Positions 16,740-25,256 of a stretch of DNA of 41,348 nt are shown here, in pieces. The DNA is taken from NCBI RefSeq assembly GCF_000585215.1, contig NZ_AONC01000063.1, forward strand, positions 1-41,348, in the 5' to 3' direction. A program made the position numbers and the translations under genes. Under the pieces are notes generated by a model. The model saw only the letters and a program-made list of their open reading frames with translations, did no database searches and had not been told where the DNA came from. Position 1 is the first letter of the stretch; each line of letters starts with the position of its first letter. The DNA is from Imhoffiella purpurea (GTDB lineage Bacteria; Pseudomonadota; Gammaproteobacteria; Chromatiales; Chromatiaceae).

Positions 16740-18575
16740 TCAGGTGGGGTCTGCCATCAATCCGAAGAAGCCCGTCGCCCGCTCGTTCATGCTGCCCATG
16801 AGCACGGTCCGGTCCAGGAATCGGTTGAACTCCTCGCAGGACGTCTCCGGCAGCATCAGACAGGAGTGACAGGCAGCGAGATTGCATGCCTCCGAGGCAG
16901 ACATGATGCCCTCGCTGCAAAGGGGGTCGGAGGAGCACCAGACCACCGACTCCAGCGCGGCCTTGAACATGGGTTCAAAACGGTCCGGCAGGCCCTGTCT
17001 GACCAGACCACCCAGTGTGCCCTCCGCATCTGGTGCACCCGTATAGATCAGGACACCGGCCATGCCTTCTGGACCATCCGACACGTAGAGGCGCTCGCGC
17101 AGTGAGGCGCTCGGGTAGCCGCAATCCAGCGACAGCTGTCGGATCACCGCGTGCGCGAGGGAGTGGATCAGCAGGAAGCGCGCCGTGATGGTCCGTGGTG
17201 GCGTCGGTTGCTGTGTGCGCCGCCTCCAGTCCTCGGTGTAGCGCTCGTTCACGAGTCGGGCGCGCCCGGCCACGGCCGGCAGGCTCTCCCAGACGGAGAC
17301 CGCGTCCATGTCCAGCGACAGAAAGATGCCCTCGCCGCGGATCTCGACTGCCGGAAGCCAGTTGAGCTGTCCGCTCTGTATCCGGCAGAGCTGTGAGTCA
17401 TCGTTTCCGCCTCCGGGTTCCGGGGGATTGATCCGTGTGAATGCGCTGATCGCGCGCACCTCCCGCAGCCGGACGACTTGGACGATGTGCTGGATGTAAG
17501 GTTGCAGATCGGACGGAACCGTGACCGGTCTTGCCTCAAACTCATCATCCGGATCATCCGTTGTGCTGTCGGTTCCGGTGAACTGCAGCCATTCATCCCA
17601 GCGGAGATCCTCCGGGTCTACCTGTTCAAGCACCCGGAGCCGGTCCTCCACCGCCTTTGCGATCTCAGCCGGAGGCAGTCCGATGCCTGCGAGCATTGGG
17701 GCCAGGGTGGCGATGAACTGCGCCCGCTGGGCTGCATCCTTCACTGCCACGATCGGCGCCCAGAACTGCCCGAGGGATTTCTGCAGCGAATCGGACCAAG
17801 GCGGGATGCTGAGCGAGGAGTGGAGCAGCGGGAAATACAGGTTGGACGCCCCGCGCTGGAGCACCCTGGGCGTCTGGTCGCAGTCCTCCGGTGCCTGCGC
17901 CAGCCAGGGCGATTTGCCCCGGCAAGTCACGAGGCCGTCCAAGGCATCCTGGGAGAAGACGCCATCCAGACTCCTGCGGGCGCCGCAGTCGTCGCACGTC
18001 ACGACGAGTCCCGCAAGACCGGCGCGCTCGCTGATCAGACGCAGTGGCCTGCTCCGTTTGCAGTCCTTTCGATGGCCGACCCAGCCATGCCAGGGGAAGT
18101 CGTCGATATGGCCGTGTTCGCAGGCCGTGATGAACCGGACCGGCACGACGAATTCCTTCCGTCTGCCCGGCGCCTCCGCAGTGCAGCGGGCGCAGTAGAG
18201 TGCCGGGTTGCCAGGGTCCTGGCTCCATTCTGTGGCCGGCCGGATGGTTGAGCAGCCCGGGCACTGGAGCCAGGTTGGAAAGCGCACCCCGAGCAGCCTG
18301 GGACCGCGTGGGTTGTCCTCCTCCGGATCGACCGGAGGCAGCCGGAACCCGTCGACCCGCAGCTTCTTCTGGAGCCGTTCCTCGAAGACGGACTGCTCAT
18401 TGGTCAGACCCGCGGGCGGGGCGTTGCGGTCCCACTCCTCGAGGCCTGCGACCACCACGGAGACGGGCGCGCTCGAGCCGTCGGCATTCGACAGTCTGAA
18501 GTCCACCACCGCGCCCGGTCCCGCCGTCATGATGACCGCGCTGCGGCGGATGTCGCCCAGTTCATTCCTCGGCAT
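16740..18575 (-). CDS. drmB: DrmB-like DUF1998 protein
   Basis: 611 residues. It has several zinc-ribbon-like Cys pairs (CPGC near residue 113, CARC near 137, CDDC near 193) and the ACEHGHIDDFPWHGW signature near residue 151. The C-terminal DUF1998 region carries HSLAHAVIRQLSLDCGYP, a GGLVRQ turn and the terminal Cys cluster CHSCLMLPETSCEEFNRFLDR. DUF1998 proteins adjacent to a DrmA-type helicase are the DISARM core protein DrmB. The biochemical role is thought to be helping DrmA engage DNA. Its ATG overlaps the end of the helicase gene by 14 bp. I am confident in family membership; assignment to a DISARM class is not possible. Confidence 0.87.
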   Translation of the reverse strand: MPRNELGDIRRSAVIMTAGPGAVVDFRLSNADGSSAPVSVVVAGLEEWDRNAPPAGLTNEQSVFEERLQKKLRVDGFRLPPVDPEEDNPRGPRLLGVRFPTWLQCPGCSTIRPATEWSQDPGNPALYCARCTAEAPGRRKEFVVPVRFITACEHGHIDDFPWHGWVGHRKDCKRSRPLRLISERAGLAGLVVTCDDCGARRSLDGVFSQDALDGLVTCRGKSPWLAQAPEDCDQTPRVLQRGASNLYFPLLHSSLSIPPWSDSLQKSLGQFWAPIVAVKDAAQRAQFIATLAPMLAGIGLPPAEIAKAVEDRLRVLEQVDPEDLRWDEWLQFTGTDSTTDDPDDEFEARPVTVPSDLQPYIQHIVQVVRLREVRAISAFTRINPPEPGGGNDDSQLCRIQSGQLNWLPAVEIRGEGIFLSLDMDAVSVWESLPAVAGRARLVNERYTEDWRRRTQQPTPPRTITARFLLIHSLAHAVIRQLSLDCGYPSASLRERLYVSDGPEGMAGVLIYTGAPDAEGTLGGLVRQGLPDRFEPMFKAALESVVWCSSDPLCSEGIMSASEACNLAACHSCLMLPETSCEEFNRFLDRTVLMGSMNERATGFFGLMADPT

Positions 18576-21500
18576 TTCCGGTTCCTCCGTGGTTGGTGCT
18601 GAGGCGTTCGATCATCACGAACCGTGAGGACGGTTCCACGTTGCGCATGCTGTTCGGGGTCGGCCAGGCCTGCAGCTGGGCAAGGCCGGCGGCGCGGTTC
18701 GCCGCATCCTTCTCAGCCGAGATCAGCAGGCTCCGGTCGGGGTGCCGGTCATCCCAGTATCTCTCGAGGCTGGTTCTTGCCACCCAGGCGCCCACGGCCC
18801 TGTCCAGCGCATCTGCTGTTGCCTGTTCCTCGCCGCTGTCGCATGACCTCACTCTGTTGATCAGTATGGGAAATAGCTGCCGCACCTGTTGTTCGGTGGT
18901 CGGGTTCAGCAGTGGCTTCTTCCCGAGTCCAGGCACCAGATGTCTTGCCAGTGCGACCAGCACTGCATGGAGCGCCCGGTCCCTGGCGCGCGGCGCGAAG
19001 GGAGTTACGCTGCCAGCTTCCACATCGCGGTACAGACTGCCATGCCAGCTGTTGAAGGTCTCAAAGTGCGCGCGGTCCCTGGTCTTGCCGCTGTTGTAGA
19101 CCGTGAGCACCAATCCGGGCACCTTTCCACGGCCGACGCGGCTCGTCGCCTGGATGTACTCTGCGATCCCCTTCGGCTGACCGTTGACCACCATCAGACC
19201 AAGTCGTCCCACATCGACGCCAACACTGATCATGTTGCTCGCCAGAACGATGTCCAGTGCATCGCCGGCGGTGACGGTGATTCCCAGATCCTCAAGTATG
19301 CGCGGGATCTCGGCGGAGCTGACACGACTGGTGAGTTCCTCGATCACCTCGGCATTGCGCTCCTCCTCGCCACGCACGCCGGCGTACAGCCGGATCGAGT
19401 CCGGCACGTCGTCGTGCATCTGCACAAGCGCGCCTCCGAGCTCGCGCAGCGAGTTGAAATAGGCGACAAGTGTCCAGTAGGGATCACGCTCGTCATCCGT
19501 CAAAGCCGGATCAGCCGCCCCCTGAAGCAGGGAGGCGCAGGCGGCCTGCAGCGAGAACTTGGGCGACCGGCCCGCGGTGGTGATGCCAGCGTAGAGCCTG
19601 CCGGAGCTCTCCCTGTCCACCTCCGCGAAGCAGGAGCTGGCGGCATCCAGGCCCGGGGCCGGAAACTGGTAGGTCTCACGGTCGAAGAGCTGCCGGATCT
19701 GCTCCGACGCACGGCGGATGGTTGCGGTAGAGCCGATGATTTTCGGGCGCACACCGTCGCGGGAGCACAGTTCATCCACGACGATCTCGTAGAGTCCGGT
19801 CAGTGTGCCAAGAGGCCCGGAGATGAGATGGAGCTCATCCTGGATGATCAGGTCGGGTGGGGCTTGGCCGGTGCTGCGGCCGAATAGCTGTCCGATGTCA
19901 GTACGACGCGTGATCTGCGTGAACTTGTCGACCGTGCCGATGAGCAGTGAGGGCTGTTCCCGGTAAATATCCTCATCGACCGTCAGGATGGGCAGCGTTC
20001 CTGCTGCAGCTAGGTCGCATTTCTTGCCCCGGCATGTGGGGCGGACCGTCCCCGCGTTTCGGTCGGCATACCATCGCAGCGGCCCCCCGCAACACGGACA
20101 GCTCGTAAGCTGGGCCGGTGTGCTGTGAGAGCCGTTCGCAAGCGCGTTGGCTGCTTCGTCAAACTTGTTCGGTGTGCTGGATGCCCCCACCCACAGCCCT
20201 AGAGAGAACGGAGTTACGCCTAGGTCGCCGGCATCGCAGAGCCCCGGAGCACCGGTCAGACGCAGATGCTCGCAGGCAAGAATCAGCGCCGCCGCGCGTT
20301 GGAACTGCTGGATGGTGAGCAGCCGCAGCGTGTAGCGCATGATGACGGCCACGCCAACCCCTTGTTCCGGGGTTTTCGCTGAGAGCCGCCGGTGGAACAG
20401 CGTGAATGCGGTGAGCCCGAGGTAGGCCTCCGTCTTGCCTCCACCGGTTGGGAACCACAGTAGGTCCATGATTGCGCGCTCGTCATGGGTGCGGTCGGCA
20501 ACCGATACGAGCGACAGCAGGATGAACCCGAGCTGGAACGGGCGCCACTCAAAGTCCGTGCAGGCCGGATCGCTCCACTGGCGCTGTGTGAGGATCGCGA
20601 GGTTGGCTAGCCGGAATGCCCTGCGGACCTCTGCGTTTGTCGCAATCAGGGCCGCACCACCGCGCATGCGCTGCGCGCCCTCTTCACAGATATCCAGGTG
20701 CCTGCCGGCCTGTGTGCGCAGATGCTGCGGGATCGTCGGGATGCGCTGTCGCTCAGAGCTGATCCATCCGCTGTAGGCGTCAGCCAGGGCTGCGAGTCCT
20801 GCGGCGAGTTTTGAATCCGGTGCACTGGTCAGCCATCCTGCCGACAGCGGATTCCCGTCCGCGCGCTTTGTCAGTGCCTGTAGCACCCGGTGGCCCTTGG
20901 CGCTGGTCTCGGGCACGACGTGGCTCGGTATCCATGCGGTCGCGACCTTTGTGGCCCGGCCGTCCACGCTCTCCCATACTGCCGAGCAGGTGTGGCCGAC
21001 GGCGAACTCATGAGCGTCGCGGTAGATCAGTGCCGCGCTGCGGGCGTCCTCATCGGATGAGGCCGCGCGAGGCGGCTTTGGCGGCAGCGTCGTGTCCTTG
21101 CAGGGTGTGATACTGACGCAGGTCTGGAACCAGGTTTTCCCGATGATCTCCCGACGGCCATCATCGCCATTGATTCTGTTCCGGTTGACCAGTGCCACAG
21201 TCGCCAGCAAGCCGTCCGAAAACGATGATGTCTGGATGTACAGCTCAAGCCCCGCCATGCCTGCGTCATGCTGAGCCAAGGGGATCCCGCGGTGACCGGG
21301 GTCCAGCGTGACCCCCTTGAGCGTCAGATTGCAGCCGATGCGCTGCCAGCAGGCGGATGACACATCCTGGTCGGGGCGATCTGCTCCGGCGTCAGGGTCG
21401 TCCTGATGCGCTTCGTTGTCATTCGCGCGGAATTCATAGCGTGCGCAGGAGACCTCGACATCCACCTCCGGGGTGCCGCTCGCGCAGGCTGCTGCGAAAG

Positions 21501-21768
21501 ATAGCCCCATGGATGCCGGTCGCATGGTCGTGGCCATGGACACCTGGGTGTCCGCCGAATCCTCCGTGTCCGCGTCCCCGTCGGTGGCGATGTTCTCGTC
21601 CTCCTCGGCGCCGGCTCGTGCCTCCTGCGGATAAAGAAGTCCGGTGAGATAGCGGTCGGTGGGGCGGTCGGCCAGGCACTCACCCTCTGCGTCCGGACCG
21701 ACAAGATCCCGTATCAGACGCTCAAGCAACTGCTCGCGAACGTGTCTTCCCGGTGGGCCTGCGCTCAT
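18562..21768 (-). CDS. drmA: DrmA-like SF2 helicase
   Basis: 1,068 residues from the ATG at 21768, chosen because AGGAG lies 6 bases upstream and because it overlaps the previous stop as TGATG; a start at 21789 has no such site. Helicase motifs: Walker A PTGGGKT (440-446), Walker B DELH (644-647), STAT (680-683) and QATSRVGR motif VI in the C-terminal half. A zinc-ribbon-like CPCC...CRGKKC insert (557-584) sits between the first two. The N-terminal 400 residues are family-specific. The large helicase directly followed by a DUF1998 gene matches DrmA, which in DISARM drives DNA unwinding or translocation on unmodified phage DNA. Confidence 0.87.
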   Translation of the reverse strand: MSAGPPGRHVREQLLERLIRDLVGPDAEGECLADRPTDRYLTGLLYPQEARAGAEEDENIATDGDADTEDSADTQVSMATTMRPASMGLSFAAACASGTPEVDVEVSCARYEFRANDNEAHQDDPDAGADRPDQDVSSACWQRIGCNLTLKGVTLDPGHRGIPLAQHDAGMAGLELYIQTSSFSDGLLATVALVNRNRINGDDGRREIIGKTWFQTCVSITPCKDTTLPPKPPRAASSDEDARSAALIYRDAHEFAVGHTCSAVWESVDGRATKVATAWIPSHVVPETSAKGHRVLQALTKRADGNPLSAGWLTSAPDSKLAAGLAALADAYSGWISSERQRIPTIPQHLRTQAGRHLDICEEGAQRMRGGAALIATNAEVRRAFRLANLAILTQRQWSDPACTDFEWRPFQLGFILLSLVSVADRTHDERAIMDLLWFPTGGGKTEAYLGLTAFTLFHRRLSAKTPEQGVGVAVIMRYTLRLLTIQQFQRAAALILACEHLRLTGAPGLCDAGDLGVTPFSLGLWVGASSTPNKFDEAANALANGSHSTPAQLTSCPCCGGPLRWYADRNAGTVRPTCRGKKCDLAAAGTLPILTVDEDIYREQPSLLIGTVDKFTQITRRTDIGQLFGRSTGQAPPDLIIQDELHLISGPLGTLTGLYEIVVDELCSRDGVRPKIIGSTATIRRASEQIRQLFDRETYQFPAPGLDAASSCFAEVDRESSGRLYAGITTAGRSPKFSLQAACASLLQGAADPALTDDERDPYWTLVAYFNSLRELGGALVQMHDDVPDSIRLYAGVRGEEERNAEVIEELTSRVSSAEIPRILEDLGITVTAGDALDIVLASNMISVGVDVGRLGLMVVNGQPKGIAEYIQATSRVGRGKVPGLVLTVYNSGKTRDRAHFETFNSWHGSLYRDVEAGSVTPFAPRARDRALHAVLVALARHLVPGLGKKPLLNPTTEQQVRQLFPILINRVRSCDSGEEQATADALDRAVGAWVARTSLERYWDDRHPDRSLLISAEKDAANRAAGLAQLQAWPTPNSMRNVEPSSRFVMIERLSTNHGGTGNAEE

Positions 21769-23699
21769 CAGTATCTCCTGATCTTCCATGGAAAGATTAC
21801 GGTGGGAAAGCCGGAGATCACCGGTACAAGGAAAATCCCCGACTCTGCGAAGGGCTGGTGCAGCTCCTGACGTAGAGGGTCATCGGGCGCAATCGCGGCG
21901 GTCCCGCTGCCGATGACCCAGAGATGGCGTATCTCGTCCGGCAGTTTGTGTCGCGGTCCGAAACCCTTGGCAACGCTGAACAGGGCTCTATTGACCTCAT
22001 CTCCGTTCAGGAAGCCGATGGGTGGGGCATGGTCATCATCGGTGAGGAACAGCTGATAGGTCCAGTTTCCACGGCCCTCCATGCGCGCAGTCAGAGGTGC
22101 AGATGACCATGCGTGCTCACAGAGCAGCCGCTGCGCCTGATACGTGTCCTCGGTGGAGGCGTTGCCGAACTGGGAGACCTGCAGCCGTACATTGATGTCC
22201 CGTGTCTTCCCGATCTCCACCTGCGCCCTAGGCATGCCTTTGCTGTGCTTGCTCAGTTTCCGGACTGCGCGTCCGTCCTGCGAGAGGATTCCAGCATAGG
22301 ATTTTTTCGCATCGCAGACGTGCAGGGTGCCTCTGGCGCGGGTTGCGCCGACAAACATGACCCGGCACTCCTCCGCAAGCTCCGCAGCCTGTTCGGGCCT
22401 GAAGCCATCGGCGGGTGGCAGCGCCAGAAGAACGGTGTCGGCCTCCCGCCCCTTGGAGCCGTGGATGGTTCCGAGCAGCGGCCCTGGCTGTCCGGGCTCG
22501 GTTACCGTCACTTCCACGGGCGGGGGATTCCGGGAGAGCCGGGTTGCGAGGCGCCCTATGTCGATGCCGCGCCGTCCGGTTCCGGCGAGGCGGTTCAGTG
22601 TCCGCCAGCAGATTTCCGTGTCGTGCTGTGCTGCGGCGGGGATGCGCTCCTGCCACAGGTCCCGGAATTGCGACTCCCGCAGGTATCTGCCGGTGTGGTC
22701 CCTGAGCAGTATGCCGATCCAGGGCTCCGCCAGAGCGGGCAGGCCGGACATCCGCACACGGTGATCGATGCCCGATTGCCACAGCATGGAGGATGCCTGG
22801 AGTACCTCCGCCCTCGTGCGGAACAGAATAAAGGCCGATGTGTCTCCCTTGAAGGTCCCGTGGTCCGGAGTGGTGATCACGCTGTCCGCGTGCATCATGA
22901 TGGAGTCGCGCAGTGCTGCATAGTCCGCGGGTTTCGCGGCCGGCCCGACGGGCACGATGCGGCGCGTTTTCGTGAAGATGCTGCGCAGTGAGTGTGAGCT
23001 CGTGCGATGCACTGTCCTGAGCTGCATCTCGACGAAGCCGGTTCGGTCGGGCGCGGCGAGCAGGCGGCCGGGCAATGCCGTGGCATCTATGACTGCGTCT
23101 GCGGTGAAGCCATAGATCGCCTGCGCCGGATCATGGAAAACCGTGACGCCGGATTCGCGTGGCAGCGCCCGAATAAGTGCCTGTACCATTTCAGCCCTGG
23201 TGCCCACGATATCCTGGGCCTCGTCTACAAGTAGGTGCTTGACTCTCGAGAGGTAATCGGCGAGTTGATCATTATCGGCATTGAACAAGGCCGTTGCTCG
23301 GTCGATGCTGGCTTCATAGCCGTCAAACAGACTCCCGGTATCCTCGACACCAAAGCCTTGGCGAAGCTGCCAAGCCTGCGAATCCAGGGTGTTGATGCGC
23401 ACCGAGAGTATCTCAGAATTGCCTTTCGCGAGCACTTCCATACGGTCGCGGATCTCGCGGACTGCCGTGCGAGTGAAACTGACAAACCAAATCGCTGATC
23501 CAGGAATGCCTGCTTCCAGCAGATGCGCAACGCGGGCACAGGCAACCTCTGTCTTGCCGGTGCCTGGACCTGCGGAGATCAGATTGCGGGTACAGGGTTG
23601 CGCCTCAATGACTATGAGCTGGTCGCCATCCCAAGTCGGGATCTCTCGCCAGCTTACCGAGGCCGGGTAAAACGCGTGTTGTTGCGGTGCTACCGCCAA
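21768..23699 (-). CDS. UvrD/Rep-like SF1 helicase, first gene of the defence operon
   Basis: 643 residues. The TTG at 23699 is the likely start: an in-frame stop lies just upstream and TAGGTGAGGA precedes it. Motifs: Walker A SAGPGTGKT (42-50), SFTRTAV motif Ia (74-80), Walker B LLVDEAQD (156-163), IHGSKGREAD motif V and VMFVGATRARG motif VI. The C-terminal 190 residues are not recognised and lack visible nuclease motifs. SF1 helicases of this type move 3' to 5' on single-stranded DNA. It is translationally coupled to the DrmA-like gene (TGATG), so it belongs to the system, although a UvrD helicase is not part of canonical DISARM. Confidence 0.85.
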   Translation of the reverse strand: MAVAPQQHAFYPASVSWREIPTWDGDQLIVIEAQPCTRNLISAGPGTGKTEVACARVAHLLEAGIPGSAIWFVSFTRTAVREIRDRMEVLAKGNSEILSVRINTLDSQAWQLRQGFGVEDTGSLFDGYEASIDRATALFNADNDQLADYLSRVKHLLVDEAQDIVGTRAEMVQALIRALPRESGVTVFHDPAQAIYGFTADAVIDATALPGRLLAAPDRTGFVEMQLRTVHRTSSHSLRSIFTKTRRIVPVGPAAKPADYAALRDSIMMHADSVITTPDHGTFKGDTSAFILFRTRAEVLQASSMLWQSGIDHRVRMSGLPALAEPWIGILLRDHTGRYLRESQFRDLWQERIPAAAQHDTEICWRTLNRLAGTGRRGIDIGRLATRLSRNPPPVEVTVTEPGQPGPLLGTIHGSKGREADTVLLALPPADGFRPEQAAELAEECRVMFVGATRARGTLHVCDAKKSYAGILSQDGRAVRKLSKHSKGMPRAQVEIGKTRDINVRLQVSQFGNASTEDTYQAQRLLCEHAWSSAPLTARMEGRGNWTYQLFLTDDDHAPPIGFLNGDEVNRALFSVAKGFGPRHKLPDEIRHLWVIGSGTAAIAPDDPLRQELHQPFAESGIFLVPVISGFPTVIFPWKIRRY

Positions 23700-24520
23700 A
23701 TCCTCACCTAATGATCAACTGGACTATCCCAGCTCCATGTCCAAGGTGGCACCTGGCTGCTTGCGTCTTCAGCCTCCCTTGGGTAACTCGGTCAGCGGGT
23801 TAACAAGGAGCCCCCCTAAAAGCGGGCTTTGGAGATGCTGAAGTAAATACTGGTTGGTGCCATCGAGACTAGCTAAAGTTCATCCGCGCCGAAGCCACGT
23901 GGATTGGGTGTTGGGCTTTCGCAAATCTCGCATTTTGAGTATACCCCGCCTTATTTCCGTGGGAAATATCGCACTCCTCTCGTTTTCGTGACTCGCGGCC
24001 TTGCCATCCAACGGTAGCCTTGGTGGATGCTGAATACAGGAGCGCGCAAGTTGCGCCCAATCAGCGACCCGAGATGCGGTAAGACGGCAACGCTCCGCAA
24101 GCTCCACGATGCAGAAGGGCGTCATTCAACCTGCAAGCCCCGGAGACCATTCCGCCACTTCACACCCTGCGGCAGGGTAGCCAATTGTCCGGGGTTCCAT
24201 TCCGCTACGGTCGTCGTTCCTCCTCCCTGCGCTCCACTCCACCCCGGCCAACCGGCTACTGATCCTGCCGGGTGTGAAGCGTCGGCATGGTCTCCTCAGC
24301 GGCTGTTGTCGCGCTCCAAGGCTAAGGAGGTGTCCGCTTCAATGCGCCCAATCACCGCAGCACTCCCCAACCTCATCGCAGCGCATTGAATCGGTCACGC
24401 CTGAAGATTTAGATCCCCCCTCCGCCCCCCAGGGGGAACGGGTGCTCGCATCAGCATGGGCGCTTCGTGCCCGCCTGCTCGGTCGGCGCTTTGCCCTTCC
24501 ATCGGTAAGTGTTTGTTTCC
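23700..24520. other. Gene-free region with a large imperfect inverted repeat
   Basis: No convincing gene. The stretch holds the promoter region of the minus-strand defence operon, which I could not localise. It also contains a GAGCCC...GGGCTTT hairpin near 23,808-23,832 and a large inverted repeat at 24,159-24,278 (listed separately). Frames of 60-80 codons between 23,869 and 24,125 on the minus strand lack start signals and family resemblance. Confidence 0.4.
24159..24278. repeat. Imperfect inverted repeat, arms about 40 bp, unknown function
   Basis: The left arm reads TTCACACCC-TGC-GGCAGG-GTAGCC...CCGGGGT from 24,159. The right arm, read on the opposite strand from 24,278, gives TTCACACCC-GGCAGG-ATCA-GTAGCC...CCGGGGT. 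Four blocks therefore match in order, interrupted by small bulges, around a loop of about 45 bases. It could be a structured RNA, a miniature mobile element or a recombination site. No reverse transcriptase or transposase is next to it. Confidence 0.55.
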
Positions 24521-24566
24521 TTGAATTATTTCTAATAGGTTATATAATATAACCATAGGGTTATAA
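24521..24566 (+). promoter_or_regulatory. Promoter with operator overlapping the -10 box
   Basis: TTGAAT (24,521-24,526) and TATAAT (24,543-24,548) are spaced 16 bp, a good sigma-70 promoter. The -10 is buried in the 17-bp palindrome GGTTATATAATATAACC (24,538-24,554), and a further half-site GGTTATAA follows at 24,559-24,566. This geometry predicts repression by a dimeric regulator. It drives the three-gene SLOG operon starting at 24,584. A near copy lies at 25,909. Confidence 0.65.
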
Positions 24567-24583
24567 TTTATGCGGAGCTTGCC

Positions 24584-24946
24584 ATGGTATCCACGTCCTT
24601 CGCTTCGGTTCCTGGTCGCTGCTCGGGTCGGGTCGTGTTCCGGGCGCATTCGTGCGGGTCGGTGTGGGCGCTGCGCATGCCTCGGGCGGGTGAGCGGGTT
24701 CCGCCTGCTTGTCTGTTCCTGCCCGCGTCGCGGCTCCAGCTCGCGCTGGCCTTCGCGGCTCTGGCGCGCGGGCTTGGCTGGCGTGCCCTGGTTCGGCCTG
24801 GCTCGGGGTGCGCAGTGTGGCGGGCTGGTCCGCTGGCCGGTTCCTGCCCAGCGTTCGCGGTCAAAATCTGGCTGCCGGCTGGCATGTCAGCTGCGCAGGC
24901 TCGGGCGCAGCTCCGCGCCGCGTGGGTGGCGGGTCATGCTGCGTAG
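24584..24946 (+). CDS. Unrecognised protein, first gene of the SLOG operon
   Basis: 120 residues from the ATG at 24,584, with CGGAG 6 bases upstream. The sequence is rich in Ala, Arg, Cys and Trp. It has a compact pattern (ALRMPRAGERVPPACLFLPASRLQLALAFAAL...FAVKIWLPAGMSAAQARAQL) that suggests a folded alpha/beta domain. No transmembrane helix or catalytic motif is evident. Its 3' end overlaps the next gene by 11 bp. Codon use is unusually rich in GCT/GGT/CGT-type codons compared with the neighbours, hinting at distinct origin. Function unknown. Confidence 0.6.
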   Translation: MVSTSFASVPGRCSGRVVFRAHSCGSVWALRMPRAGERVPPACLFLPASRLQLALAFAALARGLGWRALVRPGSGCAVWRAGPLAGSCPAFAVKIWLPAGMSAAQARAQLRAAWVAGHAA

Positions 24947-25256
24947 GTGGCCTCGGTTCCTGGCGCTGTGGCGCGGGTTTCGCGCCTCGGCGGGGGAGGC
25001 GCCGTTCGGCCAGCGGTTGCTCGGGCTGGTTCTGGCCCTGTTGCCCCTGCCGTTGCGCCGCCCGGTGCTGCGGCTGCTCGGGGTTGCCTGGCCGCGCTGG
25101 CTGGTGCGCCTGGCGGGTGCGGTGGGTACGTATCTCCTCGTCTGCGTCTTTGCTGCTACGGCCCTCTGGCTGCTGTCGGTGGTCAGTCCCTGGCTCTGCG
25201 CCTCTTCACTTGTGTCCTGCATGCCTGTCGCTTACTCGGAGGTGTCGTCGTGGTAA
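24936..25256 (+). CDS. Small membrane protein of the SLOG operon
   Basis: 106 residues starting MLRRWPRFLALWRGF. A hydrophobic stretch near residues 29-45 (RLLGLVLALLPLPL) and a stronger one near 66-84 (GTYLLVCVFAATALWLLSVV) predict one or two membrane helices. The basic N terminus predicts a cytoplasmic start. The ATG overlaps the previous gene and the stop TAA overlaps the GTG of the next. It lies between two soluble proteins, one with a nucleotide-binding-type fold, so it may be the membrane effector or anchor of the operon (inference). Confidence 0.6.
   Translation: MLRRWPRFLALWRGFRASAGEAPFGQRLLGLVLALLPLPLRRPVLRLLGVAWPRWLVRLAGAVGTYLLVCVFAATALWLLSVVSPWLCASSLVSCMPVAYSEVSSW

Noticed and set aside
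9576-23699. Calling the island a standard class 1 or class 2 DISARM
   Set aside because: The drmA-drmB pair and a 5mC methyltransferase fit class 2, but no drmC or drmE is present in the operon and five extra genes are.
23880-24125. 81-codon minus-strand frame in the gap after the UvrD gene
   Set aside because: No ribosome-binding site and no family resemblance; might be a fragment, but not supportable.
24159-24278. Inverted repeat as a retron or group II intron RNA
   Set aside because: No reverse transcriptase is encoded nearby and no intron end signatures are visible.
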